Shown here: one piece after another, positions 1 through 6,125 of the stretch
Layout of the letters: each line of letters starts with the position of its first letter
Position numbering within the stretch: the stretch's first letter is position 1
Source: Rhodospirillales bacterium
Lineage (GTDB): Bacteria > Pseudomonadota > Alphaproteobacteria > Rhodospirillales > Casp-alpha2
Direction of reading: 5' to 3'
Assembly: GCA_021775275.1 (NCBI GenBank)
Contig: JAJFIE010000467.1
Coordinates: forward strand, 1 to 6,224
DNA length: 6,224 nt
The notes under the pieces: model-generated
Told to the model about the DNA's origin: nothing
Seen by the model: only the letters and a program-made list of their open reading frames with translations
Database searches by the model: none
Position numbers and translations under genes: made by a program

Positions 1-303
1 TTTGGTGCCCCGCAGTTCCCGCAGGCGGGTAACTACGGCAGCCGTGGCAAGATGGACAAGTGCACCTTCTGTAATGGCGGTCCGGAAGAGACTCACTCGA
101 CGGACGAGTTCCAGAAGTATGGTCGCAACCGTCTGGCAGAAGGCAAGTTGCCGCTCTGCGCCGAAATGTGCTCAACCAAGGCGCTGCTCGGTGGTGACGG
201 TGACGAGGTCTCCAACATCTACCGTGAGCGGGTCGTCGCCCGTGGCTTCGGCTCCGGTGCATGGGGTTGGGGCACTGCGTACGAGCTCAAAGCGGGGTCC
301 TAA
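1..303 (+). CDS. Formate dehydrogenase iron-sulfur (beta) subunit, 5'-truncated by window edge
   Basis: The open frame runs from base 1 to the TAA at 301-303, giving the last 100 residues of a protein whose start lies outside the window. The cysteine pattern KCTFCNGGPEE, then LPLCAEMCSTKALLGGDGDEV and NIYRERV, is typical of the four-[4Fe-4S] ferredoxin-like subunit of respiratory formate dehydrogenases (FDH3 beta / FdnH-FdoH relatives). This subunit carries electrons from the molybdenum- or tungsten-containing alpha subunit to the membrane cytochrome b. The protein ends at YELKAGS with no hydrophobic C-terminal helix, unlike E. coli FdnH, so it resembles the shorter FDH3-type beta subunits. 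The gamma subunit gene downstream supports the assignment. DMSO reductase or polysulfide reductase B subunits are related, but KCTFC-GGPEE and the gamma neighbour favour formate dehydrogenase. An internal ATG at 52 is not the start, because the conserved frame extends upstream of it. Confidence 0.92.
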   Translation, partial: FGAPQFPQAGNYGSRGKMDKCTFCNGGPEETHSTDEFQKYGRNRLAEGKLPLCAEMCSTKALLGGDGDEVSNIYRERVVARGFGSGAWGWGTAYELKAGS

Positions 304-332
304 ATCCCTGTGATTGACGTCATTTCACTGAT

Positions 333-366
333 CCCGGTGGTCGCCTAGTTTCGGGTGACCGCCGGG
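333..366 (+). promoter_or_regulatory. GC-rich intercistronic hairpin after the beta subunit gene
   Basis: Bases 333-345 pair with 354-366, forming about 13 base pairs with two G-U wobbles, and a further wobble (346 with 353) closes a six-base loop. No T-run follows, so it is not a classical intrinsic terminator. It sits 30 bases after the beta subunit stop and 43 bases before the lipoprotein start. A second, smaller hairpin (375-379 with 384-388) lies just upstream of the lipoprotein ribosome site. By inference these structures may stabilise or process the operon mRNA, or partly attenuate it, to set different levels of the subunits. Confidence 0.5.
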
Positions 367-409
367 GCAGCGGTCTGTCGTCTGACAGGGATGGAGATAA
401 AGGTACATA

Positions 410-706
410 ATGAGACATATACGTTGTCGTTCGGCCGTATTGGCTGGCTTGTTCGCCATCCTGATCATTCCCTTGCTTGCGGGGTGCAGGGCCGAAGAAC
501 AAAATCGTATTACCATGTACGAACCCGGTGTCTATATGGGCAAGAAACAAGCGGTGTTGGGCGACGATCAGGTTCGTGCCCTGCGGTATCGCGTGCGGGG
601 GCAGTCAGGCAGCACCAAGCCAACCGGCGGCGGAACCAATGTTTTAGGGAAAGAGCTTGATGCGCGTCTGCTTGGGCAACGGACAGGGATCCAGGGTGAT
701 TCATAA
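410..706 (+). CDS. Small putative lipoprotein in the formate dehydrogenase operon
   Basis: This encodes 98 residues. The ATG at 410 is preceded by a GGAG at 393-396 and an AGG at 401-403. The N-terminus has basic residues (RHIRCR), a hydrophobic stretch (AVLAGLFAILIIPLL) and a lipobox LAGC with the lipid-acceptor cysteine at residue 26, so it should be exported by Sec and processed by signal peptidase II. Residue 27 is Arg, not Asp, so by the E. coli rule it would go to the outer membrane. The mature part is only about 73 residues, hydrophilic, with a YEPGVYMGKKQAVLGDDQ motif and a Gly/Thr-rich tail, and no cofactor motif is visible. I do not recognise a named family. Its place between the beta and gamma subunit genes suggests a role in assembly or tethering of the periplasmic enzyme, but that is inference. 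Confidence 0.8.
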   Translation: MRHIRCRSAVLAGLFAILIIPLLAGCRAEEQNRITMYEPGVYMGKKQAVLGDDQVRALRYRVRGQSGSTKPTGGGTNVLGKELDARLLGQRTGIQGDS

Positions 707-773
707 TTTCTGATAACGGGAATTCACCGAAGTTTCGGGAGACACAAACATGACGAGTTATATCGGAGGGCGA

Positions 774-1871
774 ATGAAAATCGGGTTTTTCAGGGGGTTG
801 TTCGTCGTCGCCTTGCTGATCTACGGCGTCGGGGCTGGGTTGACCGGGAATATGAATATGGCCACATCCGGCGCGTCAGCCCAGACCGCAGGCTCGGTGC
901 CGGGGAACTGGTCGGGCAATGTGAGCGATGCTGAAATCTGGCGGCAGGTTCGCCGTGGCGTGGAAGGAACTGTCAGTATCCCGGACAAGAAAGCGGGAAC
1001 ACTCGTTCAGTCAGAGGGAGATAATTGGCGCGCCTTCAAGAATGGTTGGCTCAGTAATTTCGGCGGCTGGCTATTATTGATATCCATCGTCGTCATTGCA
1101 GCCTTTTTCCTTGTGAGGGGCCGGATTTCCATTGACGCCGGACCCGATATGATGGGGCGGACAATTGAACGCTTCAATGCGCTCGAGCGGTTCACCCACT
1201 GGCTAACGGCCTCCAGCTTTATCATGCTCGCCCTGACGGGCCTGAACCTGCTCTATGGTCGATATATCCTCAAGCCTGTCATTGGGGCGGATGCTTTCGC
1301 GGCATTGACCCAGTTTGGGAAATTTACCCATAACTACATCGCGTTTGCTTTCATGCTCGGTATTTTTATGATGTTTGTGCTTTGGGTCCGTCATAACATC
1401 CCCAACATGAACGATATTCGATGGCTATCCGTTGGCGGTGGATTGCTCTCAAAGGGCGTTCACCCTCCTGCGGACAGGTTTAATGCCGGTCAGAAAATTA
1501 TTTTCTGGCTCATCATCCTCGGCGGCACAACGAGTTCGTTATCCGGCTTGGCCCTTATCTTTCCGTTTGAGATTACACCCTGGGCAGCCACCTTCACATT
1601 CATGAATGCCTTTGGGTTCGATCTGCCGACACAGCTGACGGCATTGCAGGAGACCCAGGTATCAGCGTTGTGGCACGGTTTCACGGCACTGGTTTTGATT
1701 TCAGTGGTTATCGGCCATATCTATATCGGTTCTCTTGGAATGGAAGGCGCGATTGCCGCGGTTGGCACCGGACACGTTGATTTGAACTGGGCCCGTGAAC
1801 ATCACGGGCTTTGGGTTGCTGAACTTGAACAGACCGGTGGGATTGAAGAACCCGGTCAGCCAGCCGAGTAA
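774..1871 (+). CDS. Formate dehydrogenase cytochrome b556 (gamma) subunit, membrane anchor
   Basis: This is the di-heme membrane subunit that passes electrons from the FeS subunit to quinone. From the ATG at 774 it has 365 residues. That start has GGAGGG at 764-769 and begins with a signal-like MKIGFFRGLFVVALLIYGV. An in-frame ATG at 750 (373 residues, with GGGAG at 737-741) is an alternative. After the N-terminal hydrophobic segment comes a soluble stretch (about residues 30-90), then a membrane helix near 97-115 and four more in the conserved core. Likely heme ligands are H142 (RFTHW), H186 (FTHNY), H301 (LWHGF) and H315 (IGHIY). The 14-residue gap between the last two matches the H155/H169 spacing of E. 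coli FdnI. Family marks HPPADRFNAGQK (from 230) and WAREHHGLW near the C-terminus are present. The protein is much longer than FdnI (about 217 residues) because of the N-terminal extension. Confidence 0.93.
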   Translation: MKIGFFRGLFVVALLIYGVGAGLTGNMNMATSGASAQTAGSVPGNWSGNVSDAEIWRQVRRGVEGTVSIPDKKAGTLVQSEGDNWRAFKNGWLSNFGGWLLLISIVVIAAFFLVRGRISIDAGPDMMGRTIERFNALERFTHWLTASSFIMLALTGLNLLYGRYILKPVIGADAFAALTQFGKFTHNYIAFAFMLGIFMMFVLWVRHNIPNMNDIRWLSVGGGLLSKGVHPPADRFNAGQKIIFWLIILGGTTSSLSGLALIFPFEITPWAATFTFMNAFGFDLPTQLTALQETQVSALWHGFTALVLISVVIGHIYIGSLGMEGAIAAVGTGHVDLNWAREHHGLWVAELEQTGGIEEPGQPAE

Positions 1872-1905
1872 TGACTGGCGGGTAAGCAGACAGGAGAATG
1901 CAGAT

Positions 1906-2040
1906 ATGACATCGGCTTGGAAATCATTCTGGCTTGGTACGGTTGCCGCCATTGGGATAGCGGTAGCTGTAGGTGTAATTCTTGACGATGCCAACCCGAC
2001 GGCAGGGAAAGCATTTTCAACGGTGAATACACGCCTCTGA
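1906..2040 (+). CDS. 44-residue single-pass membrane protein at the end of the formate dehydrogenase operon
   Basis: This is a short gene starting 34 bases after the gamma subunit stop. The ATG at 1906 has AGGAG at 1892-1896, a nine-base spacing, which argues strongly for translation. The ATG at 1898 closer to that site meets a stop after three codons. The protein has a short N-terminal segment with one Lys (MTSAWK), one hydrophobic helix of about 20 residues (FWLGTVAAIGIAVAVGVIL), and a short polar tail DDANPTAGKAFSTVNTRL. By the positive-inside rule the tail is probably periplasmic. The intrinsic terminator 25 bases later marks it as the last gene of the operon. No family is recognised. It could be a small accessory subunit of the membrane complex, a role inferred only from context. 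The reading frame is open upstream to 1795 inside the gamma gene, but the ribosome site fixes the start at 1906. Confidence 0.72.
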   Translation: MTSAWKSFWLGTVAAIGIAVAVGVILDDANPTAGKAFSTVNTRL

Positions 2041-2065
2041 AAAACCTGAGTCAGGTCAATTTCTC

Positions 2066-2103
2066 ATACGCCGTCCGGTGCGTTCCGGGCGGCGTATTAT
2101 TTT
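2066..2103 (+). terminator. Rho-independent terminator of the formate dehydrogenase operon
   Basis: The arms 2066-2078 (ATACGCCGTCCGG) and 2085-2097 (CCGGGCGGCGTAT) pair over 13 bases with one G-U wobble around the loop TGCGTT. They are followed by a T-rich tail (TATTTT). It lies 25 bases after the small membrane protein gene and separates the respiratory operon from the signalling genes. Confidence 0.88.
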
Positions 2104-2136
2104 GAGTGTCTTGTCACTGGCGAAGGGTGTGAAAAG

Positions 2137-2179
2137 TTGACAGACTCGGGAAGGATTCGGACACGGCATCTACAGATGC
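2137..2179 (+). promoter_or_regulatory. Possible chpT promoter element with an adjacent perfect dyad
   Basis: A perfect -35 consensus TTGACA lies at 2137-2142 in the gap between the terminator and chpT. A good -10 box at 16-18 bases spacing is not evident (GACACG or ACACGG), so the promoter call is weak. At 2166-2179 the sequence GCATCTACAGATGC forms a perfect six-base inverted repeat around a two-base centre, placed where an operator could act. chpT needs its own promoter because a strong terminator precedes it, so some promoter must exist in this stretch of about 110 bases. Confidence 0.35.
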
Positions 2180-2215
2180 AATCTCTATGGATCATTATTA
2201 GCGAGCCCCGGCACT

Positions 2216-2899
2216 ATGAATAACCCTGTCGACCTTCGAACCATGCAGCTTCTCTGTTCACGTATTTGTCATGATCTGATTGGCCCGGTAAGTGCGGTCA
2301 ATACAGCGGTCGAGTTGATGGGCGATGAAGAGGACGGGTCGCTGGATACCGAGGCGCTGAAGGTGCTGGCCAGAAGTGCCGAGGAAGCCGGTCGGAAATT
2401 AACGTTTTTTCGCGCCGTGTTCGGTCAGGCCGGTAGCCGGGAAACACCGGTTCAGGTGGGCAATTTGATAGAATTAACTAATGGCGTTCTCGCATCAGGC
2501 AAGGTGACGGTTCAGTGGGATTCGGAGATTCCAGCCATGCTGCCGGGAGGGGTTGGCAAAGTTTTGATGTTGCTGGTTTTTCTGGCGGCGGAAACCCTGC
2601 CCAAGGGAGGAAACGTCGGGGTTCGTGTCCAGGCGTTCTCTGACGGGCTGGGCGTCGCCTGCACTGCAGAGGGCGATGGAGCCACCTTGCGCCCCGAGAT
2701 TGGGGGGGTGTTGAGCGGAGGAACACCATCAGATGAAGTATCCGCACGCGGAATACCAGCGTATGTTTTAATGCTTCTGGCCGAGGAAAATGATGCAAAA
2801 GTGGAATTTTCCTCCTCCCAACCCGGGCAGGTCACATTGGCGGCGCTACTTTCCAGTGGGTTGTCCGTCGGGGAATCAAGCCATGCAGGCCTTGAATAA
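2216..2899 (+). CDS. chpT: Histidine phosphotransferase ChpT
   Basis: This 227-residue protein belongs to the ChpT family, which in Caulobacter and relatives passes phosphate from the hybrid kinase CckA to CtrA and CpdR in the cytoplasm. The N-terminal helix carries the phospho-accepting histidine at residue 19 in LCSRICHDLIGPVSAVNTAVELM, where the CHDL.GP pattern is diagnostic. A second helix of the dimeric four-helix bundle follows to about residue 70. The remainder is a histidine-kinase-like ATPase fold that is degenerate: no clear N-box or glycine-rich lid is visible, as expected for ChpT, which does not bind ATP. The length is close to the family norm. The ATG at 2216 is the only usual start codon after the in-frame stop at 2138-2140, although its ribosome site is poor. 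The downstream neighbour is a hybrid cheA, about 220 bases away on the same strand. Confidence 0.9.
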   Translation: MNNPVDLRTMQLLCSRICHDLIGPVSAVNTAVELMGDEEDGSLDTEALKVLARSAEEAGRKLTFFRAVFGQAGSRETPVQVGNLIELTNGVLASGKVTVQWDSEIPAMLPGGVGKVLMLLVFLAAETLPKGGNVGVRVQAFSDGLGVACTAEGDGATLRPEIGGVLSGGTPSDEVSARGIPAYVLMLLAEENDAKVEFSSSQPGQVTLAALLSSGLSVGESSHAGLE

Positions 2900-2921
2900 G
2901 CCCACTGTAGCCCTTTAATAT
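2892..2921 (+). promoter_or_regulatory. Possible sigma70-type promoter upstream of cheA
   Basis: TTGAAT (2892-2897) and TAATAT (2916-2921) are separated by 18 bases and match the -35 and -10 consensus at four of six positions each. The -35 box overlaps the chpT stop. If used, it would give cheA a 5' leader of roughly 190 bases. The match is modest, and cheA might instead be read through from chpT, since no clear terminator lies between them. Confidence 0.28.
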
Positions 2922-2971
2922 ATGCATGGTTCCCGATCTCTTTTGAATGATCCTTTTATTTGAAAGACTTG

Positions 2972-2999
2972 GTGGGGATCGTCATGTTATGGTCCCCAT
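2972..2999 (+). repeat. Inverted repeat in the chpT-cheA gap
   Basis: GTGGGGATC (2972-2980) and GGTCCCCAT (2991-2999) can pair over nine bases, two of them wobbles, around a ten-base loop. No T-run follows on either strand, so it does not look like an intrinsic terminator. It could be an operator dyad or a structure in the cheA leader. A second imperfect dyad, CGGGCTATATAGTCCCG, lies at 3086-3102 just before the cheA ribosome site and could influence translation. The rest of the 223-base gap holds no gene that I can support. Confidence 0.35.
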
Positions 3000-3122
3000 G
3001 CACACTATTGCGTGTTCGTGCGGAATGTGTGGCAATTCAATAACGGGAACGGCGCAGCTTGTACCGTTCAGATTGCGATAAGTATCGGGCTATATAGTCC
3101 CGGGTCGTAGGAGCTAATGGTT

Positions 3123-6100
3123 ATGGATGATCTTCTCAGCGAATTCCTGACGGAAACATCAGAAAGCCTTGCTGTAATTGATGTCGAGTTGGTGAAATTC
3201 GAACAGGACCCCAATGATGAGGCCATCCTTGGAAATATTTTCCGGCTGGTCCATACGATCAAGGGCACATGCGGGTTTCTTGGGTTGCCAAGGCTGGAAG
3301 CCGTGGCCCATGCGGGTGAGAATGTGCTGGGCAAGTTTCGCGATGGTGTGCTCGACGTTACACCGGAGGCGGTGACCCTTATTCTCAAATGCATCGATAC
3401 CATTCGCGATCTGTTGGGCGAACTGGAGAGCACCGGAGAAGAGCCTGAAGGCAAAGATACAGCATTAATCGATGAATTGAATGCCATGGCTGAGGGGCGC
3501 ACGGCAACGACGGCTGCGGCCCCTGCTGATGAAGCACCGGCCCCTGCTGCTGCAGACAGCGGTGGCGAGATGGCGACCAATGAGTTTGGCGCACCGGTTG
3601 CGGCTGAATTACTGGCGGAGGTCGAGGCGGCTGGTGGTAGTGGCGGGACGCCGACTAATGAATTTGGCGCGCCGGTTGCGGCTGAACTATTGGCGGAAGT
3701 CGAAGCGGCCGGTGGTGATGGCGGGATGCCGACCAATGAATTTGGCGCGCCGGTTGCGGCTGAATTACTGGCGGAAGTCGAAGCGGCGACCGGCGACGAC
3801 GACTTGCCACCAGCCAAGAATGAATTTGGCGCACCCGTCGCGGCAGAACTGCTTGAGGAAGTGGCTGATGCCCAATCAGAGGGTGTGAAGGCGGCGAGTG
3901 ACGCGGAAATGGTCGCCGAGATTGAATCCGAGCGAGATACGGAAACAGGCGGCGATGTTCCGCCCACTCCGCCCGCTCCGGCAGTTCCAGCACCGGTAGC
4001 GGCAGCTTCACCCCCTGCCGAAACGAAGGTCGCGCCTCCAGCCAAGAAAGAGGCCGCGAAGCCAGCCGGCGGGGCAAAGGAAGGCGGTGTCGCGGCATCA
4101 AGTATTCGCGTGAATGTGGATGTACTTGAAGACCTCATGACCCTGGTCAGTGAGCTGGTTTTGACACGGAACTCGCTGTTGCAGATGATTCGTGGTCAGG
4201 ATGACAGTGAATTTACAGTCCCGTTACAGCGATTAAGCCATATCACGTCGGATTTGCAAGAAGGCGTGATGAAGACCCGTATGCAACCCATCGGCAATGC
4301 CTGGGCCAAGTTGCCGAGAATTGTCCGAGATTTGTCGCTTGAGGCGGGTAAAAAGATTGAACTCGTCATGGTTGGTGCGGAAACCGAACTGGACCGTCAG
4401 GTTCTCGAGCTAATCAAGGATCCATTGACCCACATGGTCCGGAACTCAGCCGACCATGGGTTGGAAAATCCGGAACAACGTGCGGAAGCAGGGAAACCGG
4501 AGACCGGGACAATAACCCTGAACGCTTTCCACGAAGGCGGGCATATCATTATTCAGATCAAGGATGATGGCCGCGGGCTCAACATGAGCAGGATTCATGA
4601 GAAAATTCTCGAAAATGGCCTTGCCACCGATACGGAACTGGAAGCGCTGAGCGAAACCCAGATTCAGCAATACATCTTCAAGGCCGGATTCTCAACGGCT
4701 GAAGTCATCACCAACGTATCGGGTCGTGGCGTTGGCATGGATGTGGTGCGCACGAATATTGAACGGATTGGCGGCACAATCGAACTCAAATCGACCGAAG
4801 GCAAGGGGACGACGGTTACCATCAAGATTCCGCTTACCCTGGCGATCGTATCGGCCTTGATCGTTGCGTGCTCCGGCGAACGGTTTGCTATCCCGCAGAT
4901 CAGTGTGCTCGAACTGGTGCGGGCGTCATCCCATTCCGAGCACGTCGTCGAGATGATCAATGATGCGCCTGTACTCCGCTTGCGGAACCGGCTGCTTCCG
5001 CTTGTTCCCTTGCATGATCTTCTGGAACTTGGCAAACGTGAAGAAGGTGCGGATGATGAGCTTTTCATTGTTGTCACGCAGGTCGGCAACTACACATTTG
5101 GTATCATTGTCGATCGTGTTTTCGATACCGAGGAAATTGTCGTCAAGCCGGTGGCGCCGATCCTGCGGAATATCAGTTCATACTCCGGCAACACAATTTT
5201 GGGCGACGGCAGTGTCATTATGATTTTGGACCCCAATGGTATAGCATCCCATTCGGGCGATATCGGTGGGGATGCGGATGCCAGCCTTGAGGCCGCAGCA
5301 AGTACTGAAGATGACCAAACCACCTCGATGCTTGTCTTCCGTGCCAGCGGCCCCGAACTCAAGGCGGTCCCGTTGGCACTGATTGCGCGCCTGGAAGAAA
5401 TTGAACTGGCAAGTGTAGAAACGGTGCACGGTAGCCACGTGGTGCAGTATCGTGACCATCTGATGCCGCTTATTCCATTCCATGATGATTTCACGTTCCC
5501 GGAAACGGGGCGGCAGCCGGTTCTTGTGTTTGCCGACCATGAGCGTTCCATGGGGCTGATTGTCGATGAGATTGTCGATATTGTTGATGGGCGTCTGAAG
5601 ATCGAATTGGCCGCCGACGCGCCAGGTATTATCGGCACCGCGATTATTGCCGAGAAGGCGACAGATGTGATTGATTCGGGCTACTACCTGACACAGGCAT
5701 TCCCGGACTGGTTTGGCACGTCGGAACAACAGGGGAAGGTTGAAAGCGGCCAGCGCCGCGCCCTGTTGGTGGACGACAGCCAATTCTTCCGAAATCTCCT
5801 GACACCGTTGCTGTCCGTCGCGGGCTGGCATGTTCAGACCGCAGATTCCGGTGAAGATGCATTGCGCCTGAGGGATCAGGGGCATGATTTTGATGTCATT
5901 ATCAGTGATATCGAAATGCCGGGAATGAGCGGCTTTGATCTTGCGGAAACTATTCGGCGTGACGGGCGGTGGACGAAAGTGCCGCTTGTAGCGCTCTCGG
6001 CGCGGGCAGGCGATTCAGATTTTGCGCGTGGTCGTGAGGTAGGATTTAGCGATTATGTGGCAAAATATGACCGTGATGTACTTGTCAATACGCTGGCCAA

Positions 6101-6125
6101 AACCGTTGCAATGGCGACAGTTTAA
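3123..6125 (+). CDS. cheA: Hybrid chemotaxis-type histidine kinase CheA with tandem CheW domains and a receiver domain
   Basis: This cytoplasmic 1000-residue kinase autophosphorylates in signalling arrays. The ATG at 3123 is preferred because AGGAG (3109-3113) is nine bases away; the ATG at 3117 would leave only three. The order is as follows. The HPt domain (about 1-105) has H44 in VHTIKGTCGFLG. A linker (about 119-320) holds four NEFGAPVAAELL repeats followed by a Pro/Ala-rich stretch. The dimerisation domain starts near 327. The ATPase domain has an N-box around N441 and H445, a G1 box DDGRGL (481-486) and a G2 box GRGVGMD (534-540). One CheW-like domain covers about 573-710 and a second, more divergent one about 734-865. 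The receiver domain (about 878-1000) has D884/D885, phospho-acceptor D929, S959 and K981. All catalytic residues appear intact. A classical P2 (CheY-docking) domain is not evident. It probably serves a motility or other che pathway, and CheW or CheY partners would lie outside the window. Confidence 0.95.
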   Translation: MDDLLSEFLTETSESLAVIDVELVKFEQDPNDEAILGNIFRLVHTIKGTCGFLGLPRLEAVAHAGENVLGKFRDGVLDVTPEAVTLILKCIDTIRDLLGELESTGEEPEGKDTALIDELNAMAEGRTATTAAAPADEAPAPAAADSGGEMATNEFGAPVAAELLAEVEAAGGSGGTPTNEFGAPVAAELLAEVEAAGGDGGMPTNEFGAPVAAELLAEVEAATGDDDLPPAKNEFGAPVAAELLEEVADAQSEGVKAASDAEMVAEIESERDTETGGDVPPTPPAPAVPAPVAAASPPAETKVAPPAKKEAAKPAGGAKEGGVAASSIRVNVDVLEDLMTLVSELVLTRNSLLQMIRGQDDSEFTVPLQRLSHITSDLQEGVMKTRMQPIGNAWAKLPRIVRDLSLEAGKKIELVMVGAETELDRQVLELIKDPLTHMVRNSADHGLENPEQRAEAGKPETGTITLNAFHEGGHIIIQIKDDGRGLNMSRIHEKILENGLATDTELEALSETQIQQYIFKAGFSTAEVITNVSGRGVGMDVVRTNIERIGGTIELKSTEGKGTTVTIKIPLTLAIVSALIVACSGERFAIPQISVLELVRASSHSEHVVEMINDAPVLRLRNRLLPLVPLHDLLELGKREEGADDELFIVVTQVGNYTFGIIVDRVFDTEEIVVKPVAPILRNISSYSGNTILGDGSVIMILDPNGIASHSGDIGGDADASLEAAASTEDDQTTSMLVFRASGPELKAVPLALIARLEEIELASVETVHGSHVVQYRDHLMPLIPFHDDFTFPETGRQPVLVFADHERSMGLIVDEIVDIVDGRLKIELAADAPGIIGTAIIAEKATDVIDSGYYLTQAFPDWFGTSEQQGKVESGQRRALLVDDSQFFRNLLTPLLSVAGWHVQTADSGEDALRLRDQGHDFDVIISDIEMPGMSGFDLAETIRRDGRWTKVPLVALSARAGDSDFARGREVGFSDYVAKYDRDVLVNTLAKTVAMATV
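3579..3872 (+). repeat. Four tandem in-frame repeats in the cheA linker
   Basis: The copies start at 3579, 3657, 3735 and 3819, so the periods are 78, 78 and 84 bases (26, 26 and 28 residues). The core NEFGAPVAAELLAEVEAA is identical in the first two copies. The third has one change at the end (EAAT) as its Gly-rich spacer diverges, and the fourth reads LLEEVADA. The spacers are Gly/Asp/Pro-rich. Copies two and three share long nearly identical DNA, including GGCGCGCC, while copy one differs by several synonymous bases. This indicates stepwise duplication with the peptide core held under selection. Confidence 0.93.

Noticed and set aside
1795..1905. Upstream extension of the 44-residue membrane protein into the gamma subunit gene
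   Set aside because: The extra residues are a shadow of the gamma subunit C-terminus in another frame. The AGGAG at 1892-1896 points to the ATG at 1906.
2972..2999. Intrinsic terminator for chpT
   Set aside because: The inverted repeat has no T-run after it on either strand and a ten-base loop, so termination is not supported.
3579..3872. CRISPR array
   Set aside because: The repeats are long, in frame, with periods of 78 and 84 bases, and encode a conserved peptide. The spacers are similar Gly-rich coding sequence, so this is a protein repeat.
3068..4138. A 356-codon open frame on the minus strand opposite the cheA linker
   Set aside because: It is antisense to the HPt domain and the tandem repeats. 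Its product is low-complexity Ser/Ala/Gly/Pro repeats created by the GC-rich repeats on the other strand, and the + strand has clear CheA domains.
5178..5885. A 235-codon minus-strand open frame within cheA
   Set aside because: It overlaps well-conserved CheW and receiver domain coding on the + strand, and its translation shows no recognisable domain.
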